This document shows, piece by piece, positions 16,639-25,345 of a stretch of DNA of 44,362 nt (the first letter of the stretch is position 1; each line of letters opens with the position of its first letter). Both the position numbers and the translations under genes were made by a program. Source of the stretch: Planctomycetota bacterium (lineage in GTDB: Bacteria > Planctomycetota > Phycisphaerae > Phycisphaerales > Phycisphaeraceae); the NCBI GenBank assembly GCA_024279865.1, contig JAJRRC010000043.1:1-44362 (forward strand), in the 5' to 3' direction. Below the pieces are notes generated by a model. That model was not told the origin of the DNA. It did no database searches and worked only from the letters and a program-made list of their open reading frames with translations.

Positions 16639-17724
16639 ATGCTCACCAACGATCTTGATTTTACCTTGCCCCCGGGGCATTTGGCCACCACCCCCACCCA
16701 CCCGCGCGACCATGCCAAGCTCATGGTCGCCCACCGCCACAGTGGCCAGATCGAACACCTCCAAGTTTGCGATTTGGCCACGCGCGAAGATTTAATTCGG
16801 CCGGGCGACTTACTTGTTTTTAATCAAAGCAAAGTGCTACCCGCCTTTTTAAAAGGCACACGCACCGCCACCGGCGGCCGCGTCAGGGGCCTGTTTCTCG
16901 AAGCTTCCGACGACCAGCACTGGGAAATCATGCTCGAGTCCGGCGGCAAACTACAAGAAAACGAAACCATCATCCTAGGCAACGACACGCCCATCAAACT
17001 CATCGAACGTCTTCACGCAGGACGCTGGCGTGTTCAAACCCAAAGTGTTTTATCCATGGTGGCCTTGCTGGAAAAAGTCGGCTCGACCCCGTTGCCCCCT
17101 TACATCCAAAAAGCTCGACGCCAACTGGGACAAGACCCCATCTGCCAAGAAGACGCAGCCCGATACAACACCGTCTATGCGTCGAACCCCGGATCGGTCG
17201 CAGCCCCCACCGCAGGCCTGCACTTTACAAACCCGCTACTCAAAGCCCTCGCTGATCGCGGCGTCGAACGGGCCTTTGTCACGCTCCATATCGGCGTGGG
17301 AACGTTTGAACCCGTGCGAACCGAACGCGTGGCAGACCACAATATTCACGCTGAACCAATCACGGTCAACCAAGAAGCTCTCGCCCAACTTCGTCAAACC
17401 AAAGAGCGAGGCGGACGCATCATCCCCGTCGGCACCACCACGGTCCGCACGCTTGAAAGCCTCCCTGAAAATTGGATGGATATTGCCGATGATTTTCAAT
17501 TAAATACCCGGCTGTTTATTCATCCGCAAACGGGCAAAGAAGCTTTTACCTTTCGCTTTACAGACTCTTTGATGACCAATTTCCATTTGCCTCAGTCAAC
17601 GCTCTTGGCCATGGTCGCCAGCTTGCCTGGCGTGGGACTTGACCAACTCAAAGCATGGTACGCCCTGGCTATCGAGCAACAGTACCGCTTCTACTCCTAC
17701 GGCGACGCGATGTTTGTTTTATGA
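16639..17724 (+). CDS. queA: S-adenosylmethionine:tRNA ribosyltransferase-isomerase
   Basis: A 361-aa QueA. It transfers and isomerises the ribosyl part of SAM onto preQ1-modified tRNA to give epoxyqueuosine. Signatures are YDLP-like N-terminus (NDLDFTLPPGHLA), RPGDLLVFNQSKVLPA, STPLPPYI, the conserved AAPTAGLHFT, LHIGVGTFEPV and TNFHLPQSTLLAMVAS. Length and motif order are normal. Start at ATG 16639; a TTG three codons earlier is in frame. No other queuosine gene (tgt, queG) is nearby. A repeat element begins directly after the stop. Confidence 0.96.
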   Translation: MLTNDLDFTLPPGHLATTPTHPRDHAKLMVAHRHSGQIEHLQVCDLATREDLIRPGDLLVFNQSKVLPAFLKGTRTATGGRVRGLFLEASDDQHWEIMLESGGKLQENETIILGNDTPIKLIERLHAGRWRVQTQSVLSMVALLEKVGSTPLPPYIQKARRQLGQDPICQEDAARYNTVYASNPGSVAAPTAGLHFTNPLLKALADRGVERAFVTLHIGVGTFEPVRTERVADHNIHAEPITVNQEALAQLRQTKERGGRIIPVGTTTVRTLESLPENWMDIADDFQLNTRLFIHPQTGKEAFTFRFTDSLMTNFHLPQSTLLAMVASLPGVGLDQLKAWYALAIEQQYRFYSYGDAMFVL

Positions 17725-17725
17725 T

Positions 17726-17985
17726 GAGCTATCGGCTTCTAGCTATCAGCCTTCAGCAAGAAGGGAAATAGAATCGCGTTTCGAACCTCTGCGCGGTGCT
17801 TGGCAGAAATCAGACTCTGCGGCAGACTTCAGCATGCGGCGTTGTGATCGTTGTGTCTAAAAACAGTGACACCCCAGAGGCGCGTCTTCTTAAAGAGCCC
17901 AAAACGAGACAGAGAGATTCATCATGCTCCAAAGCTAGCAGTCTTTTCTTACTGATGGCTGATAGCTGATAACTGACAGCTTCTT
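17726..17985. repeat. heptad-terminated dispersed element, copy B
   Basis: A 260-bp element starting two bases after the queA stop. Left end GAGCTATCGGCTTCTAGC, right end GGCTGATAGCTGATAACTG. The interior contains the hairpin module at 17809-17850 (core GCGGCGTTGTGATCG) and TGTCTAAAAACAGTGAC, shared with copies A, C and D. The right end abuts the convergent cupin gene. Confidence 0.8.
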
Positions 17986-17988
17986 GAC

Positions 17989-18330
17989 CTACTTCTTTAA
18001 CAAGGTCAGTAAAAAACAGCACGGTTCGGTGGCGACCACGCGGTGGGTTTCGCTGGGCTTCATGATGAGCCAGTCGTTGGGGCCCATGGTTTGGGTGTGG
18101 CCTGTGTCTTTGATGGTGAATTCAATTTGCCCGCTGAGGACCGCGACCGTGGCTGAAAACGGGGCGCAGTGTTCAGAAAGTTCTTGGCCTTTATCCATGG
18201 AAAAGAGAATTTGCTTAACGCTTGGGCTGTCGATCAACGGCTTGGTGACAATGGCTCCATCAATGACCGGGGCCATGTCGCAAAGGTTGTCAAAGGAGGT
18301 TTGGTCAGGTGTGTATAGTGGAGGGGCCAT
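17989..18330 (-). CDS. cupin-like small protein
   Basis: A 113-aa protein with the cupin beta-barrel pattern: MDKGQELSEHCAPFSATVAVLSG, then a turn, then GPNDWLIMKPSETHRV. The first motif has only one of the usual two His (His54) and lacks the Glu, while the second motif keeps His96, so metal binding may be weak or lost. AAGGA about 10 nt upstream selects the ATG at 18330. It stands alone between repeat copies B and C. Cupins of this size often act as barrier-type regulators or dioxygenase-like enzymes, but the function is unknown. Confidence 0.75.
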   Translation of the reverse strand: MAPPLYTPDQTSFDNLCDMAPVIDGAIVTKPLIDSPSVKQILFSMDKGQELSEHCAPFSATVAVLSGQIEFTIKDTGHTQTMGPNDWLIMKPSETHRVVATEPCCFLLTLLKK

Positions 18331-18364
18331 TCGATGCGTTCCTTGTACCAATGGTGAATCAAAT

Positions 18365-18558
18365 TTCAGCGACCAGTTATTAGCGATCAGTTGTCAGCTA
18401 TCAGCCTTCAGTAAGAAAAGGCTGCTCGATTTCGAGTGTCATGAATTCATTTGTCACGTTTTCGGTTATTTGGGAAACGCGCTTCTATCGCGTCACTGTT
18501 TTTAGACACAACGATCACAACGCCGCATGCTGAAGTCTTCTGAAGCGTCGGATTCTTT
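18365..18558. repeat. heptad-terminated dispersed element, copy C (inverted)
   Basis: It lies in the opposite orientation to copies A, B and D. The heptad end is at 18365-18420 (GATCAGTTGTCAGCTATCAG); the hairpin module is at 18511-18554 and AACCGAAAACG-type sequence is shared with copy A. The second heptad end is missing, so the copy is truncated near 18558. Confidence 0.75.
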
Positions 18559-18588
18559 ATGATGCGTGACGCTTTGAGTGAGGTTGCG

Positions 18589-19326
18589 TTAGACTGTTTT
18601 GGTGGTTGGTTTTGCGTTGGCCGTGGCCGGCTGGGACTGTTGCATAATCAGGCCGATGACCGTGGGCACTGCGATGAGCATGGGAACCACGATGGGATGT
18701 GCGGTGAGGCTTGTTGAGACCGCGTCTTGCCAAGCAGGCACTTGCAACAGCAGAGCAATCGCGCCCATAACTGCGATGGTGGAACCGCCAAAGGAGGTGA
18801 ACAGGACCACGGCAACTTTGAACAGAATAAATGAGAGCATGCCGATGATCAGCAGGCCGATCAATGCACCGATCCAGTAGTTGTGAGCCATGGCTTGAGC
18901 ATGTGAGGTGTCTCCAATGAGGCTCGATGAGGCGGACCAGACATTGGCTCCAAGAAACGCGCCCGCCAGGCCGCCGATGAGGGCGACTGCGTATTTCATC
19001 AAAGGCCAGCAACCCACCGCCAGTAGCAAAGACAAACAGCCAGCGACGACATAGGCGGCTTCAATTTGTTTGCCCAGAGCATAGCCCGCAAAAGCGCCAA
19101 CCGAGGCAGCTACCACGATGATGATGGTTTTGTAAAACTTGTAGCCGTTGAGCATGCAGACCAGACCGGCCGTGAGGAAGATCGCTCCCCAGACAATGGA
19201 CATGGATCGCAAGGCAGCCATGAGATCTGCTGGGTGCGCCAGTGCATCACCACGGGAAAAAATCCCTGTGATAATTTCAAAGACGTTATTATTTTCAAAG
19301 GCAGTTTGTGCAATGAAGGGGAGCAT
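18589..19326 (-). CDS. polytopic membrane protein, TMEM198/DUF4203-like
   Basis: A 245-aa protein with six to seven hydrophobic helices, many rich in Gly and Ala (VVAASVGAFAGYALG, ALIGGLAGAFLGANVW). The repeated Gly-rich pattern resembles DUF4203/TMEM198-like proteins, but the assignment is by pattern only. AGGAGG precedes the ATG at 19326. The next upstream gene (19375-20262) encodes a protein of similar topology on the same strand with a 48-bp gap, so both likely belong to one transcript and may form a complex. Function unknown. Confidence 0.7.
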   Translation of the reverse strand: MLPFIAQTAFENNNVFEIITGIFSRGDALAHPADLMAALRSMSIVWGAIFLTAGLVCMLNGYKFYKTIIIVVAASVGAFAGYALGKQIEAAYVVAGCLSLLLAVGCWPLMKYAVALIGGLAGAFLGANVWSASSSLIGDTSHAQAMAHNYWIGALIGLLIIGMLSFILFKVAVVLFTSFGGSTIAVMGAIALLLQVPAWQDAVSTSLTAHPIVVPMLIAVPTVIGLIMQQSQPATANAKPTTKTV

Positions 19327-19374
19327 TCGGAGGCCTCCTGGAAATTTCTATAGGGTTCTAGCCGTATCTATGAA

Positions 19375-20262
19375 CTATCTATCGGCTTTTTTTCGCCAAG
19401 TGATCCACTGTAACCCAATGCCCGCGACGGTTATCAGACTCAAACAAATAATTCCCTGTTGTGGGGTGTCAATTAGCGGGCTGGATAGCGATTCAGACAA
19501 GCGAGGCAACAGGTGGTGCGCACTGATGAGCATCATGCCCGACCCGACCAAGGCCGTCTGGCAAGAGACCGCCCAGTAAGGTGCAATGAGTCCAATAAAA
19601 AGGCCCAGCACCGCGCCGCACAAGGCCAGCACCACCGTCGCCCGACGTGCTGACTCATCGAATTGGTTGATCCATTGCTTGATGATTTCGCCGGGTGTTT
19701 TTTCGGCGGTCCAAGTGGGGATTTTCAGTGAATTAGTCAGGCCTGAAGAAATTTTCATGGTATCAAGGGCTTGAAAAGATTCGTAGACTTTCTCGTATTC
19801 AGGGGGCATGTTGGGTTCTTTTGTAAAAAAATCAGAACCTATTGGGGGGGCGGTCTCAACTTCAGCAGATTCTTTGGTGGGAGCTTGCATTTGGATCCCA
19901 ATATCGGGAAATTGGGGAAAGTGGTCACTTTGCCAAGCCAATTCCGCTGCAGGCAAGACCACCGCCAGTGTGACCGCGAGGGTGAACCCTGTGGCTACGC
20001 GAAACATCAGCCATGCCAGGAGCATGCCGACGAGGCTTGCCACGAGGATCGCAACCATGAGGGTTTGTGTATTTTGGCGGGCTTGTGGGATCGCCAGTGC
20101 AAACACCACGCCGCCGAGTAGGCCCGATAACGCATAGCCCGGCCGAGCGAGCTTGCGACCCATCGCCCAAAGTACCAGTCCAACGAGCGCAACAACAGCC
20201 AAGCCTACCGTTTGGGGTGAGCCGGTCATGCCCATTGAGTTGATCCATGTGGCCGGGTCCAT
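19375..20262 (-). CDS. polytopic membrane protein with central soluble loop
   Basis: A 295-aa protein. About four N-terminal transmembrane helices (residues 15-115) are followed by an extended polar region of about 90 residues (QMQAPTKESAEVETAPP...), then two or three more helices (VVLALCGAVLGLFIGLIAP and LICLSLITVAGIGLQW). The Gly-rich helices resemble those of the following gene's product. The start is uncertain: I use ATG at 20262; a TTG at 20328 would add 22 residues with no better ribosome binding site. Its upstream region is repeat copy D. Confidence 0.65.
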   Translation of the reverse strand: MDPATWINSMGMTGSPQTVGLAVVALVGLVLWAMGRKLARPGYALSGLLGGVVFALAIPQARQNTQTLMVAILVASLVGMLLAWLMFRVATGFTLAVTLAVVLPAAELAWQSDHFPQFPDIGIQMQAPTKESAEVETAPPIGSDFFTKEPNMPPEYEKVYESFQALDTMKISSGLTNSLKIPTWTAEKTPGEIIKQWINQFDESARRATVVLALCGAVLGLFIGLIAPYWAVSCQTALVGSGMMLISAHHLLPRLSESLSSPLIDTPQQGIICLSLITVAGIGLQWITWRKKADR

Positions 20263-20345
20263 CTTTAAGTCCAAGTCGACCGTTGCATGGCACGTCTGAA
20301 CCCAATTCCCATGCCCCCCGAAATACAAGGAACGTCTGGAAGGAT

Positions 20346-20637
20346 TATAGCTTTTGAGCGATTGGTTGCGAGCTATCAGCTGTCAATTATCAGCCTTCAG
20401 TAAGAAGGGAAAGGGGATCGCGTTTCACACATCTACTTGGTGTTTAGAAGAAATCCGACGCTTCAGAAGACTTCAGCATTCGGCGTTGTGATCGTTGTGT
20501 CTAAAAACAGTGATATCCCAGAGGCGCGTCTTCTTTAAAGAACCCAAAACGAGGCAGAGAGATTCCTGACGCTCTAAATCTAGCAGCCTTTTCTTACTGA
20601 AGGCTGATAGCTAGAAGCTGACAGCTGATCGCTCAAA
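20346..20637. repeat. heptad-terminated dispersed element, copy D (most complete)
   Basis: Both ends begin TTGAGCGAT: TTGAGCGATTGGTTGCGAGC at the left and, on the complementary strand, TTGAGCGATCAGCTGTCAGC at the right, followed by CTATCAGCCTTCAGTAAGAA on both sides. The interior has the hairpin module at 20451-20494 (TCCGACGCTTCA, loop GAAGA, CTTCAGCATTCGG) and TGTCTAAAAACAGTGA. The right end reaches the pyrK stop codon and overlaps its last bases. Confidence 0.85.
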
Positions 20638-21565
20638 AAATAACTTGATCTGCGTTGAAGACGGGGCCATCGGTGCAGGTCAATCGGTATCGCCAAGGAC
20701 GGCCATCTTCGGTGGTGCCTTGGGGGTTGTCTGGCTCAGCAATCTGGACGATGCACGATTGACAGGTTCCCATGCCGCAAGCCATCGCCTGTTCAAGACA
20801 GACCTGGCAATCCACGCCATGCTTTTGAGCCAGCTTGGCTGCTGCGTGCAGCATGGGGTGCGGGCCACATGTAAACAGCACCACTCGCTGACGATCTTCC
20901 TCACTCAACGTATCAAAATACCGCTCTAGGCCAGCGGTGATTCGACCCGCCAAACCTACAGACCCATCATCTGTGGTGACTGCTGAAGCAATGGACAACT
21001 TGGAAAATTCTTCAATGCAAAGAGAGGGTTCCCCCGAAGACTCTGCCGGCTCTGATCCACCAAAGGTGACCGCGAGCAAATCCTCGGTCAAAGCCCCGAC
21101 AAACGCAACCGCATCCCAATGAGCCTGCTTCAAAGCCTCCGCCAAATAAAACATCGGCGGCAAGCCAACGCCCCCCCCCACCAACAGGCCCAAACTTTTA
21201 CCCTCAGGCAATTGAAACTGATTCCCCAACGGCCCCAGTAAATCCGTCGTATCACCTGCCTGTAACTGAGCAAGCCACCGCGTTCCCACCCCCACCACAC
21301 GGTAAACAATCTGCAACTCCACACGACCCTCAGCCAAATCTTTGCGCCCCGCCAAACTAAACGGCCGTCGCAACAACGTCGCAGGCTGACAACCCAATTG
21401 AATAAACTGACCCGGACGCGTGGCAGGAAATGGTCCACGTTCATCAGGATCAATCCCCAGTGTCAAACAAAAATGCTCCCGACACACCGACGTATTAGAA
21501 ACGACTTGCGCATCAAAACGCCTACGGGTATTAGAAACGGACTGGGGTTGTGTGGCTGTCAACAT
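20633..21565 (-). CDS. pyrK: dihydroorotate dehydrogenase electron-transfer subunit (PyrK-like)
   Basis: A 310-aa protein with an FAD-binding domain (RPGQFIQLGCQ, RRPFSLAGR), a NAD-binding domain (GLLVGGGVGLPPMFYLAEAL, VVLFTCGPHPML) and a C-terminal [2Fe-2S] site in VCLEQAMACGMGTCQSC plus a later Cys (RLTC). PyrK passes electrons from the PyrD flavin to NAD+. No pyrD is nearby, so its partner lies elsewhere in the genome; another iron-sulfur flavoprotein role is less likely. GAGG five nt upstream supports the ATG at 21565. Length is slightly above the usual 250-260 aa because of the N-terminal extension and an insert rich in acidic residues near 190. Confidence 0.88.
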   Translation of the reverse strand: MLTATQPQSVSNTRRRFDAQVVSNTSVCREHFCLTLGIDPDERGPFPATRPGQFIQLGCQPATLLRRPFSLAGRKDLAEGRVELQIVYRVVGVGTRWLAQLQAGDTTDLLGPLGNQFQLPEGKSLGLLVGGGVGLPPMFYLAEALKQAHWDAVAFVGALTEDLLAVTFGGSEPAESSGEPSLCIEEFSKLSIASAVTTDDGSVGLAGRITAGLERYFDTLSEEDRQRVVLFTCGPHPMLHAAAKLAQKHGVDCQVCLEQAMACGMGTCQSCIVQIAEPDNPQGTTEDGRPWRYRLTCTDGPVFNADQVIF

Positions 21566-21695
21566 ACGGACCTCTATCACGATGAATGTTTGGAAAAGCT
21601 CGTTTTTAGATCGAATTGAAGCCGATCAACTATTTATAAAGCTTCAATTGTAATAAAACTATACGCAATACATAGCAGGCAGTATAACGACTACC

Positions 21696-22400
21696 ATGAG
21701 CTTGCCGACCTGGATCAAACATCACCTCGCAAACCCCTGCCAACAGCAATGGCGTCAAGCCCAGAGCCTCGGCTGGGACATTGATCAATCTGAGGTCTAT
21801 TGCCCACGGTGTGGGTCATCGATTAATATTCAGGCTGTCACCAAGCGGGGCTGCGTTTTTTGTGTGAACCAAAAGCTTCCTTGGCAAAGCCTCCATCGGC
21901 TCAGTGCTTATCACCCGCCGATGAGTGACTGGATTCTCAGCATGAAATTTGCCAGGCAATGGCGATGGGGAACCCATTTGGGAAAAATCATGGCCCAGCA
22001 ATGGGATTGGCTCAATCACCTTGACCAAGTGGTCGTCTGCCCGGTCCCCATGCACTGGCTGCGACGATGGCATCGTGGGTTTAACCAAGCAAGTCTCATG
22101 GCACACAGCCTGGGAAAAGCACGTCAATGGCCTGTCACTTCGCTGCTCAAACGGACCCGTCATACCCCGCCTCAGACGCAAGTGGTCCCCTCTCAACGAG
22201 CGATCAATGTCCAAGGTTCGGTAACCGCCAAAACAATAGACCTCGCCGGCTGGACCGTGCTTCTGATAGATGATGTTAAAACCAGCGGCTCAACGCTCAA
22301 AACTTGCTGTCAGGTCCTTCGAAAAATGGGGCCCTCTGAAATCCATGTGGATGTCGCAGCAGTCGCAGACCCCAAAAAAAGCGATTTTACAACGATTTAG
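21696..22400 (+). CDS. ComF family phosphoribosyltransferase-like protein
   Basis: A 234-aa ComFC-type protein. The N-terminal zinc finger is CPRCGSS...CVFC (residues about 36-56), the middle has VVVCPVPMHWLRRWHRGFNQ, and the PRPP-binding loop is VLLIDDVKTSGST near residue 190. ComF proteins help DNA uptake and processing in competent bacteria, with the biochemical role still unclear. The stop at 22400 is 11 bp from the convergent stop of the aminotransferase gene. No other competence gene is in the window. Confidence 0.88.
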   Translation: MSLPTWIKHHLANPCQQQWRQAQSLGWDIDQSEVYCPRCGSSINIQAVTKRGCVFCVNQKLPWQSLHRLSAYHPPMSDWILSMKFARQWRWGTHLGKIMAQQWDWLNHLDQVVVCPVPMHWLRRWHRGFNQASLMAHSLGKARQWPVTSLLKRTRHTPPQTQVVPSQRAINVQGSVTAKTIDLAGWTVLLIDDVKTSGSTLKTCCQVLRKMGPSEIHVDVAAVADPKKSDFTTI

Positions 22401-22411
22401 AGCCTTGCCCC

Positions 22412-23353
22412 TTATTTCCTGCCCCCGGAAGCCCCCCCTTGTTCATCATCAACAAGCTTGTGCGGATTTTTGGTTTGTGTTTCGATCTGTTCAAGCAGAG
22501 CTTGACGCAAAGTCAAAGTGGTTGGACCGGCCTTGCCTTGGGCAATCGTCTGCTTCTCAATGCGACTCACAGGCAGGACCTGCCAACTGCTGTTGGTGAG
22601 AAAAACCTCATCTGCATCGAGCATCTCCTCGACGCTAAGCATTTTTCGCTGCACGTCGAGTCCTTGCTTCTGGGCAAGATCGATGATGATCTCCCGGGTG
22701 ATCCCAGGCAAGACCGGAGCAGGCAACGCCCCTTGGGCCTCTTCCCCACGCGCAAACGGGGTCAAAAGTGTTTGACCCTTCACCAAAAACACGTTCGACA
22801 CCGCTCCACTGGCCAGATGATTGGAGACGTTGAGCCAAATTGCTTCGCCAGCCCCCACCGAGGCTGCCTGACGCAACGTCCGCAAACGAGGCCAATAGTT
22901 CAATGTTTTATGGCCTGCCATGGCATCAAAAGGATTCGCCCCGCCGGGCACAATCAAAGCCAAAATCCCCTCTTCAAAATACTTGAGGTCATATTGCGTT
23001 GGCGGTGTCACCTCGATCATCAACGTGGGCATGGGCTCTGAGCTGGACGTTTTTTTAAGCAATGAAACCTCACCTGCCGTGAGGGTCAACCTCAAACGAG
23101 CGTCTGTAACTTCATTATGAGAAATGGTTTGCTCCACTGCCTGGGCCAACGGGGCCACATCCAGCATCTTGGTCAACCCCAGCACCATGGCACTGTTTTG
23201 GATGCGTTTTAAGTGAGCCTCCAATGCAAAAGCGACCCCATTTTGGACGTGCATCGTCTCAAAAAGGCCCACCGCATGTTGAAACGCAGCATCGTGAACT
23301 GAAAGTGTCGCCTGCTCGGCATTGACCATTTGGCCGTTAAGATAAATATCCAT
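22412..23353 (-). CDS. class IV PLP-dependent aminotransferase
   Basis: A 313-aa class IV aminotransferase with the catalytic Lys149 in AGHKTLNYWPR, and the signature GAVSNVFLVKGQTLLTP with PGITREIIIDLA later. Relatives include branched-chain aminotransferase (IlvE), D-amino-acid aminotransferase and aminodeoxychorismate lyase (PabC); sequence alone does not decide among them. CAGGA seven nt upstream supports ATG 23353. The C-terminus (EQGGASGGRK) is encoded by a G-tract motif with the core GCTTCCGGGGG, so the repeat family has become part of the coding sequence or arose there. Confidence 0.88.
   Translation of the reverse strand: MDIYLNGQMVNAEQATLSVHDAAFQHAVGLFETMHVQNGVAFALEAHLKRIQNSAMVLGLTKMLDVAPLAQAVEQTISHNEVTDARLRLTLTAGEVSLLKKTSSSEPMPTLMIEVTPPTQYDLKYFEEGILALIVPGGANPFDAMAGHKTLNYWPRLRTLRQAASVGAGEAIWLNVSNHLASGAVSNVFLVKGQTLLTPFARGEEAQGALPAPVLPGITREIIIDLAQKQGLDVQRKMLSVEEMLDADEVFLTNSSWQVLPVSRIEKQTIAQGKAGPTTLTLRQALLEQIETQTKNPHKLVDDEQGGASGGRK
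22423..22436 (-). repeat. G-tract motif inside the 3' end of a coding region
   Basis: On the minus strand this is GGGGGGGCTTCCGGGGGC, lying in the last nine codons of the aminotransferase gene. It matches the TTCCGGGGG motif of the intergenic family. Confidence 0.45.
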
Positions 23354-23458
23354 GAGATATCCTGATTTGAAGGAAGTGATAGAGTTGATATAATGTCCGA
23401 TTCCCCGTCAATTGGCAATTGCGGGTCATTGAACCCTTCGAATTTATAGAGGTTGGCC

Positions 23459-23677
23459 ATGAAAGCTGATATTCATCCTGATTACGTCGAATGCAAAGTT
23501 ACCTGTGCTTGTGGGAATAAATTTACCACCCGTAGCACGACACCTTCAGTCCACTTGGACATTTGCAACGAGTGCCATCCGTTCTTCACGGGCAAACAAA
23601 AGTTCTTGGATACCGCTGGCCGTGTTGAGAAATTCCAACGCCGCTTCCAAGGTAACTACTTCGGCACTAAAAAATAG
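23459..23677 (+). CDS. rpmE: 50S ribosomal protein L31
   Basis: A 72-aa L31 of the zinc-binding (C+) type: [16 protein letters not shown] and [19 protein letters not shown] provide Cys for zinc. The protein starts at ATG 23459; a TTG two codons upstream is in frame, but AGAGG sits 8 nt before the ATG. L31 is an outer protein of the large subunit. It is followed by a hairpin and then prfA, so the two probably have separate transcripts. Confidence 0.96.
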   Translation: MKADIHPDYVECKVTCACGNKFTTRSTTPSVHLDICNECHPFFTGKQKFLDTAGRVEKFQRRFQGNYFGTKK

Positions 23678-23798
23678 CTTGTACCTGCTTTATACCAATC
23701 GCAATTGAGTTCCCCCGTTTGCTTACGTATGTGGCGTCTTGTTTTAAGCATCCAAACGACTTGCATCGCGGGAATTCTCATACCCGATGGGTATAAAT

Positions 23799-23838
23799 CA
23801 AAACCGCAGTGGAGCCAAGTGCATTCGCTGCGGTTTTG
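23799..23838 (+). terminator. putative terminator between rpmE and prfA
   Basis: CAAAACCGCAG (23799-23809) pairs with CTGCGGTTTTG (23828-23838): 11 bp perfect, 18-nt loop, four T in the 3' arm. The T-tract is short, so termination may be partial. Confidence 0.6.
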
Positions 23839-23930
23839 TGTGCGCAATGGAACCACAAAGAAGAAGCTAGCTTGGTAAAATGCACGTCATGTGCTGGGGA
23901 GCCCAAACCAAAACGCTCTAAGGGATTTTT

Positions 23931-25013
23931 ATGTCAGATTTTCACAGCAGACTCATCGGCAAGCTCGACGAATTGGCCGCCCAATACAACCAGATCCAAG
24001 GACAACTCATGGAGATGGAGGTGGTTTCCAAACCTGCGATACTGCGTGATCTGGGAATCAAACGCGCCGCCCTAGAACCTGTCATCAGGCAATACGAACA
24101 ATACCAAAAGCTCGCTCAACAAATCCAGGAAAACACCGAAATCATCGAACAAGAAGATGATGCGGAACTCATTGCCATGGCCAGGGAAGAACTCCCCGCC
24201 CTGAAGCTTGAAGCAGACACACTGCTTGAAGCCGTCACAGGCGAACTGGTCACCGCTGATGACAAATCCGTGGGATCGGTGATTGTCGAAATTCGCGCAG
24301 CCTCCGGCGGCGACGAAGCAGGCATCTGGGCTGGCGACCTACTCCAAATGTATCAACGCTTTGCCACGACCCGTCGCTGGAAAATTGAAATCTTTGACCT
24401 CGCTCACGGCGAAATGGGTGGCATCCGCCACGCAGTCTTCGGCGTTCGAGGCGAAGGCGTTTGGCAAGGACTCGGCTACGAAGGCGGCGTTCACTGCGTC
24501 AAGCGTGTGCCAGCCACTGAAACCCAGGGCCGCGTCCATACCTCCACGGCAACGGTGGCAGTCTTGCCTGAACCTGAAAAACTCGAAATCGAAATCCCCG
24601 ACAGTGAAGTGGAAATCCATGTCACCACCGCCCAAGGTCCCGGAGGCCAGAACGTCAACAAAGTCGCCACCGCCGTCCACATGATCCACAAGCCCACCGG
24701 CGTTGAAGTCCGCATGCAAGAATCCAAAAGCCAAGCTCAAAACCGCCAAAAAGCCTGGACCCTCCTCAGAGCCCGCGTTTTTGCGATCTATCAACGAGAA
24801 AAAGATGCCCAGCGATCTGAACAACGTTCAGCTATGATCGGGTCAGGAGGACGCAGCGAACGCATCCGTACCTATCGCTACAAAGACAATATGGTCGTGG
24901 ACCATCGAATCAATGCCTCCTTTGCCCTAAGCCCCCTGCTCAATGGTGAAATGGACCATCTCGTCGAAGCACTCATCAGCCACGACCGCGCCCAGCGCCT
25001 TGCTGCGTTGTAA
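23931..25013 (+). CDS. prfA: peptide chain release factor 1
   Basis: A 360-aa RF1 that recognises UAA and UAG. The codon-recognition region has the PAT-type motif (VPATETQGRVHTS), which separates RF1 from RF2. The GGQ motif is in TTAQGPGGQNVNKV (about residue 237), which triggers peptide release. AAGGG precedes the ATG at about 7 nt. The usual partner gene prmC, which methylates the GGQ Gln, is not next to it. Confidence 0.97.
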   Translation: MSDFHSRLIGKLDELAAQYNQIQGQLMEMEVVSKPAILRDLGIKRAALEPVIRQYEQYQKLAQQIQENTEIIEQEDDAELIAMAREELPALKLEADTLLEAVTGELVTADDKSVGSVIVEIRAASGGDEAGIWAGDLLQMYQRFATTRRWKIEIFDLAHGEMGGIRHAVFGVRGEGVWQGLGYEGGVHCVKRVPATETQGRVHTSTATVAVLPEPEKLEIEIPDSEVEIHVTTAQGPGGQNVNKVATAVHMIHKPTGVEVRMQESKSQAQNRQKAWTLLRARVFAIYQREKDAQRSEQRSAMIGSGGRSERIRTYRYKDNMVVDHRINASFALSPLLNGEMDHLVEALISHDRAQRLAAL

Positions 25014-25018
25014 GGGAA

Positions 25019-25200
25019 ATAGCCACAAAAAACACAATAAAGACACGAAAAAAGAGCACGCTTTTTTTGTGTTTGCTTTTCATCGCTGTCATGGCGAGTT
25101 GGCAACGAACCTTGCTTTTTTGCCTTGCATCAATACTTGCCGCCTACTTTCATGGACAAATTTTTATTTTTTGTGCTTTTTTGTGTTTTTTGTGGCTATT
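25019..25200. repeat. dispersed element with AGCCACAAAAAACACAA ends, copy 1
   Basis: The left end is ATAGCCACAAAAAACACAA (25019 on) and the right end is its inverse, TTGTGTTTTTTGTGGCTAT (to 25200), with more A-rich/T-rich sequence inside. A hydrophobic plus-strand frame inside (MCLLFIAV...) is a by-product of T-rich sequence. It begins just after the prfA stop. Confidence 0.75.
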
Positions 25201-25231
25201 GATTCTGCTCTGCATCTTCTGGAAAACAACA

Positions 25232-25267
25232 GAATCCGGCCCTTCGGAAGACCTCAGGACTCGGCTT
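25232..25267. repeat. solo hairpin module, GGCCCTTCGG variant
   Basis: AATCCGGCCCTTCGGAAGAC followed by CTCAGGACTCGGC resembles the hairpin module in the heptad elements (compare 20451), but without the GTTGTGAT tail. It sits just right of the CACAAAA element. Confidence 0.5.
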
Positions 25268-25345
25268 GAAAAAACTTTTCAATCAAAAAAATAAAAAACA
25301 ACTTCCGAGAGTTCGCATTTTCAAAGAACCTCATGTTGCCGTATG

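Noticed and set aside
25067-25294. hydrophobic 75-aa plus-strand frame
   Set aside because: The hydrophobic residues follow from T-rich repeat sequence; no ribosome binding site and it spans a repeat end and the hairpin module.
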